Shown piece after piece: positions 32,964 to 43,722 of a stretch of DNA of 64,000 nucleotides. The first letter of the stretch is position 1; every line of letters begins with the position of its first letter. The notes under the pieces are model-generated. The model made no database searches and had not been told where the DNA came from. It saw nothing but the letters and a program-made list of their open reading frames with translations. The position numbers and the translations under genes were made by a program. The DNA is from Amoebophrya sp. A120 (Eukaryota; Sar; Dinophyceae; Syndiniales; Amoebophryaceae), in NCBI GenBank assembly GCA_905178155.1, contig CAJINV010000006.1, positions 4,223,760 to 4,287,759 on the forward strand. Direction: 5' to 3'.

Positions 32964-35900
32964 ATGGCCGCCCAGAATATCTCAGCGGTCCAGCTCCAGG
33001 AAACGCTCCTGGTCCCTCCCGTCCCCGAGGTGGAGCGCGGGACGGTTTTGCCGATTGACTGTTTTGAACTTTCGTCTGCAGATGGAACAGCCGGCAATAT
33101 GAAATGTAAAAATGTCTGGGTCTGGAAGAATGCAAGTTTGTCATGCTTGTCTGGCATGACTCTTAAATCTGTCATGCACATTACCAAAGAGCCCCACTTT
33201 TCTGTCATGCAGAAACGTAGTTTCTCATGCAGAATAGGCAACACCTAGAAGCTCAGAAACTTGTCATGCTGAGCCAGCAATTGTGGCCTCCTCATGATAC
33301 GCCGCACAGCATCACAAGTTTCCAGACCCAGACATTTTTACATTTGATGGGCAAAACTAAAATACAGCTCGCCTACCCAGCCGGGAATAACGTGGTCCTA
33401 CGAACTTATCAACTGTAAAAATGTCTGGGTCTGGAAGAATTCGTGATTTGTCGTGCTGCCTTTCCATGACCCATGAGGTCTGGAATGCAGGACCTAGCAT
33501 GACAGATTCTGTGAGAGTTCTATCATGCCTATCCTGCATGAGAAACTACCTCCCGACTTGGTCAAAATTGGACGACTTTTGGTAATCATGCAACACAGAT
33601 TTTTGCATGCTGCAGATTTAGCATGACAAGTTGCAATCTTCCAGACCCAGACATTTTTACATTTGATAGAACTTTGGCCATCACAACTGCGGACAACCAA
33701 ATCACTGATGAAGAGGTTTTTCTCTTCACCAAGCACGGGTCAAACAATGTCACGGCCGTCAAATTCAGTCCGTCCGGAGCGTATATCTGCAGCGGAGACA
33801 GCAGTGGGAAAATCCGTATCCTGTGCAAACGTATTGCACTCGTACTAATCGCCGTCTTGCATGACAAAGTCACCAAGTAAGGTAAACCAGCATTACAAAT
33901 TGCATTTTTTCTCTTGAAAAAATTTTTTGTGATGCGATTTATACTAGTACGATGCTTTTGCATTGCATAATCCGAGTGTGGGGAACGAAGGGCGAAAGAC
34001 TACAGAAGTGCGAGTATCAGCTTTTTGGGGCGAAAATTATGGACATCGCCTGGTGCCCCGACTCGCAGCGGCTGGCGGTAGATATTTGTGTTTTGTGTTT
34101 CAAAGGAAAGTGATGAAGTAAGTGTGTACGGGGTCCTCGTGATGGCTTTTTTCAGTTTAGGTGGTTTGCGTTCGCGAAAGACTTAAGCCCGTTCGCGACG
34201 GACCTAAGCTCCTAAGTCGTTCGCGAACTACTTAATTAACCCCTTAAGTCGTTCGCGAAAGAATTTTGCTCTCGAGGCAGCCAGGAAGGACGAGTTGAGG
34301 TTTTAAGTCGTTCGCGCAGCACTTAGCTCTTAAGTCGTTCGCGAAAGACTTAAGGGCTTAAGTCGTTCGCGAAAGATTTAAGGGCTTAAGTCGTTCGCGC
34401 ACAACATAGACTGTTAAGTCGTTCGCGAAAGACTTTAGCTCTTAAGTCGTTCGCGCACGACATAGGCTGTTAAGTCGTTCGCGCACGACATAGGCTCTTA
34501 AGTCGTTCGCGCACGACATAGGGTCTTAAGTCGTTCTTGCACGACATAGGCTGTTAAGTCGTTCGCGCACGACATAGGCTGTTAAGTCGTTCGCGCACGA
34601 CATAGGCTGTTAAGTCGTTCGCGCACGACATATTAAGCTCTTAAGTCGTTCGCGAAAGACTTAAGGGCTGAAGTCGTTCGCGAAAGACTTAGGGGCTTAA
34701 GTCGTTCGAGAAAGGTTTAAGGGCTTAAGTCGTTCGCGCACGACTTAGGCTGTTAAGTCACTCGCGCACGAAGTAGGCTCTTAAGTCGTTCGCGAAAGAC
34801 TTAAGCCTGAATCGTTGTTCACGAAGGACTTAGGGTTCACTTGTTTGCGCAGGGCGTAATCTCAAGTCCTTCCCGAACCATTTTCAAGGTCGTTAAACTC
34901 TGCAATTGAGGTTGAGCGCTGAAGGTGGATTCCTGCGCGGAGCACGACTTAAGCGTCAGTTCTTCCACGCCAAAGATGTAAAAGTGTCACTAAGTCAGTA
35001 CTTTGTGCACCGACCACGTAATATAGTCGCAATAAGGAACAACTTGTCAGCACACTTGCAAGTGTGCAACTTGCGGGAAGACATCAACCCAGTAAAAATA
35101 TCTCCCAAACCCCCCTCCCAGGTTTCCGGCGGCGGCCCCAACCAAGCGGTGTGCATTCTCATGGAATCCGGCAACACGGTGGGTGCCATCAACAACCACA
35201 GTAAGCGGATCAACACCATAGCGTACAAGCCTACCCGGCCCTACAAAATCATCACTGGCGGGGAGGATTTTCAAGTGGCGTTGTCCAAGGGCCCACCTTT
35301 TGCTTTTGAAAAATCCCAGCCGAGCCTGCACACAAACTTCGTGAACGGCGTGCGGTATGCACCGGTGAAAGAAGGGGATACGGGTTCCTTTATCCTGTGT
35401 AAAATAAACGTCCCCACCCCATAGTCAAGTTGGGACTTTGGCAAGACAAATCGAGCATCTTTGGGACTCGCGCATGACAAGTTTGGCTACGCAGTGTAGT
35501 CGTGCCTGGCTAGTTCTTCAAACGTATCACAGAGCCAGTCTGTCATCCTGATTAGCGCATGACAGATTCCCAAACGCCACTATGTAATGCCTCGCATGGA
35601 GAGCCGCATGACACACATTCTGGGCGTGCAGATCTGCATGACAAGAACTATGGGGCGGGGACGTTTTCCCTCAGGATATCCTACGCCGTGTCCTGCGGGT
35701 CGGACTCGAAAGCGATCGTTTTTGATGGAAAAACCCTAGAAGTGGTGACCGAAATCGCGAAGGGAACCGGGTTCAACAAGTGCAGCCTTTACGGGGTTGA
35801 GTGGTTGAACGAGAATTCCTTCGTCACTATCTGCGGGGACAAGTCGCTCTGGCTCGTGACGCTCGCGATGGCCGACGGGGTAGTGGAGGTGAAGGAGAAG

Positions 35901-37253
35901 GAAAGTTTTTCCCTTGGGAAAGCAGTAGAAGAAATGCCGCTGGGCTTGGCGACGACGAAAACGACAACTCTAGGAACACAAACACTAAACGGCGGGAAGA
36001 AAAATTTCGCCTTCGTCCTCTCGTTGGATGGCGCTGTGAAGGTGTTCAGCATCGATGTAGCGTCTTCAATCGCGGGACAGCAGAAGTTGACCAAACCGAT
36101 CGGCATTTTGAAAGGCGTGGTGAACAGCGTCACTGCGGTCGTTTGCGCGAGGGGTTGTGGTAGTAATCCAGCCGCCTCCTTTTACTACATTTCCGACGTT
36201 GCGGGGAACATTTGCAAAATCAATTCCGAAACAAGAATCGTGGAGAAGCAAATCAACCTGAAAACCCCGGCGATATCGCTGTCCCTGCTAGTAAACGGGG
36301 GTGGAATCAATACAAACAACCCAATCCTTCTCGCGATCTGCAAAGACCAAACGGTGAAGGCCTTTGACGCGGCGAGTCTCGAGCCGGTGGCCGGTGCGAG
36401 CGGAAGCAGTGTTGACTTCAAGCAGATCGGATTCGCGGTTAAGGTGGAAGGAGAGAAAATCCTGCATGCGGGAGACACAGCACCAGCACAGACAATCAAC
36501 AAGATTCTGGTACTGACAAAACAGAAGCAGTTCAGCGTTGTTGAGCTTAATTCGCCTGCGGGATCACTGTCCCTCCACCCAGCGGTGAAACTGCCAAATT
36601 ACTCTTCAGACAACGGCGCCGAAATCTCCGCCGCCGCGGTCTACTCCTCCTACCTGTTTTGTGCCTTCACAGTGCAGGGGAAATTCGACCAGAAAAAATC
36701 CATGATTGCAATCTTCTCATCGAGTACAGCAGGCGGAACATCAGCACCAGGTAGCTTACTGTACGAGTTCGACTACAATGAGTCTGGAGGGAGTAAAAAC
36801 GGGCTGGTAACCGCTTTGACAGTGTCCGGGAAGAGCAGCAGCAGTAGTAGTACAGTGGGCCGCCAGGGAATATCAAGTGCAGTGGATGGTGAAATTTTCC
36901 TAGCAGTGGGAGACGACGCGAAGGCGATTCGGATTTTTGAGCTGGATCTGAACAACCTTCACCAGCAGGCAAAGCTGGTGGATATCACAAAAGACTGGAC
37001 GGGCATGCACACTGCGAAGATCACGGCGCTAGAGTTTTTCTTCGCCGCAAATCCGATGAACAAAATCTACCTGTGCTCGGGGTCGTTAGACCGATCGCTG
37101 GCGGTGTGGGACGTGGAGAAAATTCACCCGGTAGAGCAGATTCGGGAGGTGCATAAAGAGGGGATCACGGATTTGATAGCGGATTCGGCGAGGCAGGTTG
37201 TTGTCACCGTCGGCGCGGATGGGTGTTTAAGGGAATTTCGGGTGGGATCATAG
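32964..37253 (+). CDS. AIP1: Actin-interacting protein 1 (WD-repeat protein, WDR1), 6 exons
   Basis: AIP1 binds cofilin-decorated actin filaments and speeds their disassembly in the cytoplasm. The usual protein has 14 WD repeats in two propellers and about 600 residues. Exons 32964-33097, 33355-33406, 33674-33816, 33975-34077, 35122-35390 and 35684-37253 total 2271 nt (756 residues) in frame. Family features include FSPSGAYICSGDSSGKIRVWG, KIMDIAWCPDSQRLAV, HSKRINTIAYKPTRPYKI, GGEDFQVALSKGPPFAFE, FVNGVRYAP and, at the end, KITALEFFFAANP...SGSLDRSLAVWDVEK. The long fourth intron (34078-35121) is GT-AG; the other four are introners. ATG 32964 is in an ACCATGG context. The extra length is mostly Gly/Ser-rich loops in the second propeller. 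Assignment rests on the order of repeats and the GPPF motif. Confidence 0.9.
33098..33349. mobile_element. Introner, family A
   Basis: 252 bp with repeats GGCAA/GGCAA, ending GATG rather than GATA. Nearly identical to the copy at 42370 but in the opposite orientation. Confidence 0.89.
33407..33668. mobile_element. Introner, family A
   Basis: 262 bp with repeats GAACT/GAACT and intact arms. The same subfamily as 14665 and 20699. Confidence 0.9.
33817..33969. mobile_element. Introner, family D
   Basis: 153 bp with repeats ATCCG/ATCCG. Excision rebuilds the conserved GKIRVWG of a WD repeat. Confidence 0.9.
34169..34850. repeat. 28-bp palindromic minisatellite in the AIP1 intron
   Basis: About two dozen tandem units of 28 bp based on TTAAGTCGTTCGCG followed by either AAAGACTTAAGGGC or CACGACATAGGCTG. 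The first form is nearly self-complementary (TTAAGTC-TTCGCGAA-GACTTAA). Units degenerate towards both ends. It lies wholly inside the GT-AG intron 34078-35121. Confidence 0.92.
35391..35678. mobile_element. Introner, family C
   Basis: 288 bp with repeats TCCTT/TCCTA. Confidence 0.86.
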
Positions 37254-37785
37254 CGTGGAGAAGTCGCGCATTAGAAAACCAAAAGTTGTGAATTCCAGCG
37301 TGACAAATAAAGCTTGCACAAGTAGCGTTGGCGTGTAAACAAAATAAACAACGTCGCACCCCCCCCACGGTGCGACCTGATGAAAATTTGCTGGCAATTG
37401 GGCTTTCCCTTGCGCTGGCAGACAGACGCACTCCTTTGCAGGGACCGCTGTTCTGACCCGTGAAAGATGCGTGGTGCAATGTTCGGTTTCCTGGATTCTG
37501 TCTCGTTTTTTGAAAGTGAACATCGCAGCTTTCTTCATCTACATGCCTGCAGTTCCTTTCGAAGATCACTTATGGTCAAGTATCCTATGAGTGATCGCGG
37601 TTGGTAAGATCACGCTTTGATCATCCCGCCCAAGCGGTCGACCCCCCTCTGCTGTTGAGGCGTGTTTCCCCCCCCCCGTCGACATTTTTCACTCGGTTTT
37701 CAGGTTAGTTGCTCGTCGTGGAAACACAGGTAGGAAAAAATAAACGTAGTTCATCAAATAATTATGGACCTTGGAAAATAAGACC
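37254..37785. other. Intergenic region
   Basis: Between AIP1 and the next plus-strand gene. It includes the hairpin at 37353-37376 and two C runs. An ATG at 37763 opens only a short frame before the main ATG. Confidence 0.5.
37353..37376 (+). repeat. Stem-loop downstream of AIP1
   Basis: Perfect 8-bp arms GTCGCACC and GGTGCGAC around a C-rich loop, 100 nt after the AIP1 stop codon. Confidence 0.55.
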
Positions 37786-40700
37786 ATGCTCCGGCCTCGC
37801 GCAGCCCCCGTTTGTGCTTTCCTCCGCAATGGCAGGACTCCTCCTTCTCCTTCAAAACGCAATGTCGCCACCACCGCCGCAGCAGCTTTCCGTCCTTGGA
37901 AAGATGGTTTTTCAGCGGACCACACGTTTTCCAGTGCATCAGCGGCAAAGTATCATAGAGTTCCCAGTGCTGCAAATACTAACCCGGTTCGCAACCTAGC
38001 TGCAGCAGGTACTACTTCCCCCTGGTGTCGGGCGAATGCGGTTGGGAATCCGAAAACTAAGCCGGATTCATCTTCGCTTGTTTTCGCGGAGAAGAATTTT
38101 ACTGCTGGAACTGCTGTTCCGAAGCATAAAAGTAGCGGCGCACATGTGGAGGTGAAGCCGAGTACGGGTAGTTTTGAGGCCAAGAAGAATGAGCCCCCGT
38201 CGTGGAAGACGCAGATACAAAGTACAACACCGCAAATCATGACGCAGAAGTACACCTACCCGGCCGGTGCGGATTCTTTTTTGAGTGGAAAGATCGAAAG
38301 TGCTACGCAGGCCAGATTCAACGCGGCGGACGCTGAAAGCACTACGAAAGAGGAGCAGGAGGAAGATTTTGTAGTACCGAAATATCCTGCCCGCGATTCT
38401 GCCGTCGTGGACAGCGGCGCGAAGGGTGAGAAGACTTTTCCAGCCGATAATAACACCAAAACTATCCCGCTGCCGCCAACGCAGGAGTGCGGAAAAACTC
38501 AAAAAACCACCAGTGCCTCTCCTGTCGTGGCCGACTCTTCATCAATTCCAAAGCACTCTGATGCCCCTACTACCCTGACCGACCGTTTTTCCACTCCGAA
38601 TTATAAAACGGGCGAATTTTCTGTCAGCAAAATGATCACCGGTAGTGCAACCGTTCCTCCTGCTGCTGCACCAGACGAGCCGCTCGACAGCCGCTCCCTG
38701 AGCGAAGACGGAGTCTTCGCGAAGCTGTTATCAAATGTAAAAATGTCTGGGTCTGGAAAAGTGCAACTTGTCATGCTAAATCTGAATCATACAAAAATCT
38801 GTATTGCATGATTACGAATAAAGCTGTTCACTTTTGACAAGGCCGAGAGGCAGTTTGTCATGCGGAAAAGGCATAGTAAAGATCTCACACAGAATCTGTG
38901 ATGCTACGGCATGCATCACAGACCTCACACGTCATGCAAAACCTGCATCACAAGTCTGGCATTCTTCCAGACCCAGACATTTTTACAATCCATAGCTGTT
39001 ACACCAGTACCAGAAGAAGCCGCCGTTGGAGAAGGAACGCATTCTCGAATACCGGGGTAGAGAACTTAGAATCGCTATTGTGAGCAAAAATGTTTCCACC
39101 CCAGAGTCAAGATGGGAAATCTGCTAGACAAATCGCCGAGCTTTGGTTGTTGCGCATGACAAACTTGGGGCGCGCAGTGTGGTCGTATTTCGCTAGTGCA
39201 GCTTTGTCACAGATCTAGCTTACCATGCTGATTCGAGCATTACAAATCTCAACACACGACGAGAGGCTGGCTTCTCATGGGTCTCTGCATGAGAAACATC
39301 TTCAGCATGCAGAGCTGCATTACAGCTCTGGGTCTGGTGGGGTGGGGACGTTTTTACAAACGATGATCGCCAAGGCGGTGGCGCGGGAGAACCAGTTTAT
39401 AACCTGCTCAGGTGTTACAATCTCAAACGTTACTTACAATAGAATCTGGAGTTTGTATTGCATGACGAACATGACAGACTCGTAGCGCGTTCCACTTGCT
39501 GCAATACAAATTTCGGCAGATTCTAGCGCGGTTTGGGACTCGAGAACTTGTCATGCGCAATCCTGTAGGAGTAGGCTAGATCATGCACTCTTGCATTACA
39601 GATTTCCAGATTCTATTGTAACGTTTGGGATTGTAACGTTGGAGCAAGTCATACAGTTGTGCTGTAGAATTTCCGCTTTGGAGGAGGAAAAGAAGACCAC
39701 GAGTAGTACTTTTAACCAGCATGTAGTTGACAAAGACGATGTTGCTGAAGATTCCCTTCCCAGTATCAAGAACAAAAATCCCCCCTCCCCATATCAAAAC
39801 GGAAATCTGTGATGCAGATTTGTGGTCACAAATCAGCTTTGTGATGCTAGAAGGCAAAAGATGCGGACTGTGGTGCTACCTAGCGTGGGAAAGTATTGCA
39901 TCTCCAGCATGACGCGAGGCAACTGGAAGTGGGAAACAGCATGACAAATTGCCTGCAATTCAGGCCAAAACTGCGTCTCTTGGCCTTCTAGCAATGCAAG
40001 TCGATTTGTGTACTCAAATACAGCATCACAAATTTCGTTTCGGATATGGGGAGGGGGGATTTTTTTTTTTGATACCCAGCAGGACCACCACCCGCACTGC
40101 AAGTCCAACCACTATCATCCCGCGGTCCAAGCGGATTCAGATCTACGGGCACACTGACGAGGAACTGTTGCAGCGGGTGGACTATGAAATGCAAAAGCAT
40201 CGTACTAGTATAAATCGCATGACAAATTTTCTCAGCATGAGAAATAAAATTTGTAATGCGGATTGAACCTGAGAAAGCAACTTGTACTGCATGAACGCGA
40301 TTAGTACGAGTGCGATACTTTTGCACAGGATATGGACTGGTTTTTCGACGAAATTGCGCCAGATTTTAAAATATCAAATGCAAATATGTCTGGGTCTGAG
40401 AGAATACAACTTGTGATGCTGTCTTTGGATTCTACAAAAATCTGTGTTGCATGAGCAGCAGAGGGAGCGTAAATAATTTTCGCTACGCGGAGGGGCATTT
40501 GTCTTGCGGAATAGGCATCAAGAAGGCCCCAAAGCATCAGTGATGCTGGGGCATGCATCACAGACATCATGGCTCATGCAAAACGTGCGTGACAAGTCTC
40601 AGAAGCTTCCAGACCCAGACACATTTGCATTTGATATAAAAATACCAAAGCGAAAAGCAAGTCGTCTCCAGACAGTACGACAACTGGAGGTACTCCGCCC

Positions 40701-42912
40701 GCCGCTCTTGAAGCTGCGACAACAACGGGCCTGGTGGTGAAGCACTTCGAGTATTTGGGTCACCGGGTAAAGATGAGCTACAACGTAGGTCGTGCGGGTG
40801 AATCTTCTGTGATGCAAAACAACACTACTACCGGACTGTACAAAACCTGTTCTAGTAGTAACAGCACCGGAATGACGCACGCGTACGCTCTGGTGCAGAA
40901 AATCTCGACGTCGAAGCAGCGGAATGTGGGGAAGCCAAATGGAGCTGCGACATCGCAATCAGCAGGAAGTTTGTCATGCAACAAACCCAACAGCAGCATG
41001 GAGCCCGTCCGAAAAGTCACGGCGCCGTGCTTCCGAATTTTGTGCGCTTACGTGGAGGACATCGTACTGGAGCAGAATGTATCAAATGCAAATTAGGTCT
41101 GGGTCTGGAAGGATGCGAACTTGTAGTGCGCATTTCATAACACACGCAAATCTTTCATGCACAGGCAGCAAAAGATGCCGACTTCCTGTCACCAAAATGG
41201 GGCATTTGTCATGCGGATTAAGCATTGCGGAACCTTCTCGAAACCTCTGATGCTAGGGCGTCCATGTCAGACCTTCTGCGTCATGCAAAAACAGCATGAC
41301 AAAAGTCTGTAGCTCCTAGACGTTGCCTGGCCCGCGAATGACTCCAGGGCAGCCGGATGGCCGTGACCTGGTTATAAAGGGCTCCGTCGATCGATTGCGC
41401 CCCTAGGGCCTTGTGTGCCGGCTACTCCGGATCGCAATCGATGGAGGGCGGGACCTGCACCGGCGACAGGCGCTATCCACCCAACTAACCAACCAACCAA
41501 CCAACCAAAATTCTGCATTCTTCCAGACCCAGACATTTTTGCAATCCATAGAATGCGGATGAAGGTAAGGTTGGAAATGATGACGTTTGTCATGCAGCAC
41601 AGGAAGGGAAAGGAAAAAAGAACGTGTTGACGCCGGAGTTGGTGGAAGCTTTATGCGGTACAACAACTACGACCTCCAGGGCTGCTGCTAGCCGTGTCAG
41701 TGCTGCGACAACTGCGGGTGGAGGAAGTTCCCCGGCAGACGAGATGGATGCATCTATTCATCCAGATGGTCGTGCTGCGGGAGCAAAGACGGCAAATAAC
41801 ATGAACAAGAATCAAGCCGCTACTATAACCCATCCAACAAGTACCTTCCGCGCCGGGGGGAAAACCGGAGCCGGGTTTTTGATGAAGGGAACGAAACAGG
41901 AAGCGGCAAATGATGTAGTTGACCACGGCGCCGGTGTTATCTCTGCCGACCAACAGCTTAATTCCCAACCAGGACGACAAGAAAAGCAAAAAACCATGCC
42001 AACTACAATGACTGTCCCCACAAAACTTCAGGAGATTGACTTCGCTTTCGAGATGTCCAAGCAGATTCGGAAATTTCGGTATTTGAACCACTTGATCAAA
42101 ATCGGCATTGTGAAGTCCATATGAACTGCAAAAGTACCGTACCCGTAGTACTATTGCAACACAAATTAGCTCAGCATGGCAAACGGAATTTGTCATGCTG
42201 ATTTAGCTTGAAAATGAAATTTGTCTTCTGCATGATTGCGATTAGTACGAGTGCGATGCTTTTGCAAAGGATATTCCACCGGGGTGCGGGACGGGTGGAG
42301 CTACTGTACGATTACCGGGCCGATGGTAACTAGTACGAATCGAATGTACAAACAATTTTTCCGGGTGGATATCAAATGTAAAAATGTCTGGGTCTGGAAA
42401 CTTGTGATGCTGGGTGGCGTCTCATGATGAGGCCACAAATGCTGGCTCAGCATGACAAGTTTCTGAGCGTCTAGGTGTTGCCTATTCTGCATGACAAACT
42501 GCGTTCCTGCATCACAGAAAAGTGGAGCTCTTGGGTAACGTGCATGACAGATTTAAGAGTCATGCCAGACAAGCATGACAAACATGCATTCTTCCAGACC
42601 CAGACATATTTAATTTTGATAGTGGATGAGACTTCTTTATTCAACGCGATTAACGACTTTTTCCATCCGCGGGTCGGGGTGGTGACGGGAAGCAGTGGGT
42701 TGGGATTGGCTGGAGCTGGTGGACCGACAAGTAGTGCAAGTGCAACTACAACAACACCAGGAGGGGGCGGGGAGGGGAAGGATATGAAAGCGAGTTGCTG
42801 TGAAAAAATATCCTGTTTGAGCAAAGACAAAATTCAGCAGTTGATTCAGGAGTTCAAAGAACAAGAACCGACAAACGCGGTGGCGACGCTGGATGTGGTT
42901 TCTTCAGCATGA
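37786..42912 (+). CDS. Unrecognised 888-residue protein, 10 exons
   Basis: I do not recognise this protein. Exons 37786-38728, 39000-39075, 39371-39397, 39659-39763, 40080-40182, 40338-40371, 40642-41079, 41556-42119, 42279-42369 and 42627-42912 stay in one frame after nine introners are removed. The N-terminus (MLRPRAAPVCAFLRNGRTPP, then Arg and Ala without acids) resembles a mitochondrial presequence (inference). About 290 disordered residues follow. Three segments look folded: ILEYRGRELRIAKAVAREN; IYGHTDEELLQRVDWFFDEIAPDFK with HFEYLGHRVKMSYNVGRAG; and LQEIDFAFEMSKQIRKFRYL with DGWSYCTITGPMVTSTNRMY. Low-complexity Thr/Gly inserts separate them. ATG 37786 was preferred to the upstream TTG-opened frame. 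Confidence 0.75.
38729..38994. mobile_element. Introner, family A
   Basis: 266 bp with repeats GCTGT/GCTGT. Confidence 0.9.
39076..39365. mobile_element. Introner, family C
   Basis: 290 bp with repeats ATCGC/ATCGC, ending GATG. The right arm carries an extra GGTCTGGT before GGGGTGGGGACG. Confidence 0.87.
39398..39653. mobile_element. Introner, family H
   Basis: 256 bp with repeats CAGTT/CAGTT. Same orientation as, and closely similar to, the H copy at 60434. The preceding exon is only 27 bases. Confidence 0.89.
39764..40074. mobile_element. Introner, family B
   Basis: 311 bp with repeats CCCAG/CCCAG. The right arm contains an expanded T run. Confidence 0.89.
40183..40332. mobile_element. 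Introner, family D
   Basis: 150 bp with repeats TGGAC/TGGAC. Confidence 0.89.
40372..40636. mobile_element. Introner, family A
   Basis: 265 bp with repeats TAAAA/TAAAA. The exon before it is 34 bases. Confidence 0.88.
41080..41550. mobile_element. Composite introner, family A with insert
   Basis: 471 bp with repeats GAATG/GAATG. About 200 bp (roughly 41312-41510) have been added near the right arm. The insert includes a perfect inverted repeat ATCGATTGCG (41390-41399 and 41433-41442) and ends in an AACC microsatellite. Confidence 0.86.
42120..42273. mobile_element. Introner, family D
   Basis: 154 bp with repeats GTCCA/TTCCA. Confidence 0.86.
42370..42621. mobile_element. Introner, family A
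   Basis: 252 bp with repeats GTGGA/GTGGA. Almost the exact reverse complement of the AIP1 copy at 33098. Confidence 0.9.
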
Positions 42913-43722
42913 GAAACTGAAGATCAGGATGATTGTCGGCGTGACGAGCTACCACGCATGACAAATTCACACACGACCGCGGTGGTACCGACCACAGCGG
43001 AGACGATGGGTTATACTTTTGATTTAAATGTAACTTGACTAGATGAAGAAGAACCCGATTTACAAATGAAACCTAAACGCAAACGGAAGGAATGCGGTTG
43101 AAAAACGTTTCTGTACAACTTTAAATGCACATGGAACAAGCCGTCCGATCATTTTTTCACTGAGAATGCTTACTGTATTACTTACAAATGTACGTCCACA
43201 CTATTGCCGCTTTTGTCAAAAAAATAAGAACTCGCGTCAACGCCGGCGCTCCTCCTGCTGCCGTTCATGATGCAGATTGGTTACGGTCGCCGGTTCGTGC
43301 CGAAGCTTGTTGTTTCTCTCCATTGGGCTTGGGCTTGGCCACGGTTTTCACCGGAAGTAGATCAAGGTCGTTTCCGCTCAGAAAGATCAACTGAACGCTC
43401 AGGAAGACAGGAACTCATTTCACCTTGGATTTTTCAGGCTGGTGATTTTTTGTCAAGAAAAGCGAAACACTCTCTCGGTCTACTCCTCGGTACTCGCATG
43501 GCGTGTAGAAGCTTTCCGGGTGCTGAGTGAGGATTATTCCCATCCGAAGATCCTTCGCAACTGCTTTTCATAGCATTGTTCTTCTAGAGCTGGCGTAAGA
43601 GCGAATGTATGGAAGTCGGTACGGAGCCTTAGCCCCTTATCTTGTCTAACTCTTCTTCAACATTTTGCATTGACTCCTCCATTATTTGCCATGTAGTTTT
43701 TGATACGGTAGCATGAGAAAAA
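42913..43722. other. Intergenic region
   Basis: Between the unrecognised protein and the RWD gene. Apart from a hairpin at 42977-43000 I see no gene or repeat. Confidence 0.5.
42977..43000 (+). repeat. Stem-loop downstream of the 888-residue gene
   Basis: Ten-base arms (one mismatch) CCGCGGTGGT and ACCACAGCGG around ACCG, starting 65 nt after the stop codon. Confidence 0.5.

Noticed and set aside
34169-34850. CRISPR-like array of 28-bp repeats
   Set aside because: Units are directly adjacent with no unique spacers, and the locus lies in a eukaryotic intron. It is a minisatellite.
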